This document shows positions 63,144 to 64,000 of a stretch of 64,000 bases of DNA, in pieces. Position 1 is the first letter of the stretch; each line of letters opens with the position of its first letter. The notes beneath the pieces were generated by a model. That model made no database searches and was not told where the DNA came from. It saw only the letters and a list, made by a program, of their open reading frames with translations. The position numbers were made by a program, and so were the translations under genes. This stretch comes from Amycolatopsis endophytica. GTDB taxonomy: Bacteria > Actinomycetota > Actinomycetes > Mycobacteriales > Pseudonocardiaceae. The DNA is taken from contig NZ_JACCFK010000001.1 of the NCBI RefSeq assembly GCF_013410405.1, forward strand, positions 4,464,001 to 4,528,000. Direction: 5' to 3'.

Positions 63144-63237
63144 CGGGTTCAAAGATCAAGGGATAGTCCTCGCCGGACGGGCTGGCTCCGGGATGACCAC
63201 CCAGCTCCGGTGTTACTGCAGCTCGCTGGCGCTCGCC
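63144..63237 (-). repeat. Dispersed repeat, copy 2 (uninterrupted, inverted)
   Basis: It contains the same blocks as copy 1 on the opposite strand: 16 bp (63144-63159), 31 bp (63166-63196), 16 bp (63189-63204, running into the previous block) and 20 bp (63218-63237). Here the 16- and 31-bp blocks are fused without the extra bases of copy 1. Confidence 0.85.
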
Positions 63238-63259
63238 ACAGCACGGCGCCGCGCTTGTC

Positions 63260-63904
63260 CTAATCCGACCGCCCATTGACAGCCAGCCCGGCGCCGAGCC
63301 CGATCATCACCAGCCCACCCGTCCCGCCGACCAGTTCGAGTCGCTTCGGCGACCGCGCGAACCACGCACGAGCCGTCCCCGCAACCAGGGCCCACGCGCT
63401 GTCCGACACCACCGCGATCACCGGCAGCGCGATACCGAGCACGATGATCTGCAGCGGCACCCGGCCCGCCGAGTGGTCGACGAACTGTGGCAGCACGGCG
63501 GCCAGGAACACGATCGACTTCGGGTTGGCGAACCCGACCACGAAGCCGTCGCGCAGCACCGCCATCGTGCGGCCCGGTGTCGCGCGGACCGCGTTCGCCA
63601 GCGCCTCGGACAGCTTCCGGCGGCGCCGTACCGCCTGCACACCCAGGTAGACCAGGTACGCGGCCCCGGCCAGCTTGATCACCGTGAACACGGTCGTCGA
63701 GGTCTGCACGATCGCGCCCATCCCGAACGCGATCGCCACGACCTGCGCGTACACGCCGGCCGCGTTGCCGAGCACGGTGATGAGCGCGTCGCGGCGCCCG
63801 ACCGTCAGCGCGCGGCTCACGGTGAACAGCACGCTCGGACCGGGAACCACGACCATCAGGAACACCAGTGCGGCGAAGGCCGCGAAGTGGCTGGGCGACA
63901 CCAT
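63260..63904 (-). CDS. LysE/RhtB-family exporter
   Basis: A 214-residue membrane protein with about six helices. FLMVVVPGPSVLFTVSRAL is the family signature near the N-terminus and GFANPKSIVFLAAVLPQF the central motif. Members export amino acids or homoserine lactones; the substrate is unknown. The ATG at 63904 is supported by a TACGCT -10 six bases upstream (leaderless) and avoids a 21-residue Arg-rich extension. Confidence 0.87.
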   Translation of the reverse strand: MVSPSHFAAFAALVFLMVVVPGPSVLFTVSRALTVGRRDALITVLGNAAGVYAQVVAIAFGMGAIVQTSTTVFTVIKLAGAAYLVYLGVQAVRRRRKLSEALANAVRATPGRTMAVLRDGFVVGFANPKSIVFLAAVLPQFVDHSAGRVPLQIIVLGIALPVIAVVSDSAWALVAGTARAWFARSPKRLELVGGTGGLVMIGLGAGLAVNGRSD

Positions 63905-63910
63905 CCGCCG

Positions 63911-63916
63911 AGCGTA
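63911..63916 (-). promoter_or_regulatory. -10 box of the LysE-family gene, leaderless
   Basis: Minus-strand TACGCT ends 6 nt before the ATG at 63904. Confidence 0.45.
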
Positions 63917-64000
63917 TCGGCGCCGCCGCCCGGGTGACGAATGTTTATCCGCAGGTCGAGGGGCCAACCCCGGAACAGTGACCGGATACCCGCCGAGTGA

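Larger units (their letters stand above)
62816..63259. other. Gene-free repeat region after the SMC operon
   Basis: About 440 bp with no supported gene. In order it holds a short hairpin (62826-62841), four imperfect 21-bp tandem units, an imperfect 58-nt hairpin (62993-63050) and repeat copy 2 in inverted orientation (63144-63237). Confidence 0.65.

Noticed and set aside
62816..63259. A JetD/MksG nuclease gene after the SMC ATPase
   Set aside because: No frame with conserved motifs exists here; the interval is repeats, and the next gene is a LysE-type exporter on the other strand.

Overview
The window reads as chromosome of a high-GC actinomycete, most likely Pseudonocardiaceae and possibly Amycolatopsis. 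The genus is an inference. The evidence is G/C-biased third positions, many GTG starts, 4-bp ATGA/GTGA gene overlaps, the actinobacterial proteins mIHF, BldD, WhiA and a GpgS-like glucosyltransferase, and a core gene order that matches my memory of Mycobacterium tuberculosis and Streptomyces.

Layout. 1-3363: end of aroC, then overlapping aroK-aroB-aroQ and a GNAT-glyoxalase fusion gene. 3409-5421: a beta-propeller lipoprotein and a divergent small membrane protein. 5455-7600: pepQ, efp, nusB, closed by a bidirectional terminator shared with convergent bldD. 8150-16959: bldD with a BldD-type box at its promoter, then the pyrimidine operon pyrR-pyrB-pyrC-PH protein-carA-carB-pyrF behind a PyrR-binding leader. 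17078-22933: mihF, gmk, rpoZ, coaBC, metK, priA.

22930-37362 is accessory and almost all on the minus strand. Apart from one unrelated membrane protein at its left edge, it is a catabolic cluster: FadR-type GntR regulator, MHS-type MFS importer, two CaiB/BaiF CoA-transferase-family proteins, acyl-CoA ligase, two acyl-CoA-dehydrogenase-like proteins, enoyl-CoA hydratase, a MenB/BadI-type ring hydrolase, SDR, two 3-hydroxyacyl-CoA dehydrogenases, and an NADPH:quinone reductase. The set fits CoA activation, beta-oxidation and hydrolytic opening of an alicyclic ring, as in cyclohexanecarboxylate-type pathways. Three near-identical 13-bp motifs lie in front of the regulator, the transporter and the first catabolic gene.

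37850-50141 returns to conserved chromosome: fmt, rsmB, a flavoprotein, rpe, ribE-ribBA-ribH, a PH protein, xth, uvrC, rapZ, yvcK, whiA. From 50143 to 63237 lies a segment bracketed by inverted copies of a dispersed repeat. It carries a serine beta-lactamase-like protein, a CseBC-like two-component system with a lipoprotein, a GpgS-like enzyme, a divergent PPOX/MarR pair, and a three-gene SMC-type ATPase system that resembles MksFEB/JetABC but has no JetD nuclease. A LysE-family exporter ends the window. Many genes that start transcription units have a TAnnnT-like -10 box 6-8 nt before the start codon, suggesting leaderless mRNAs.
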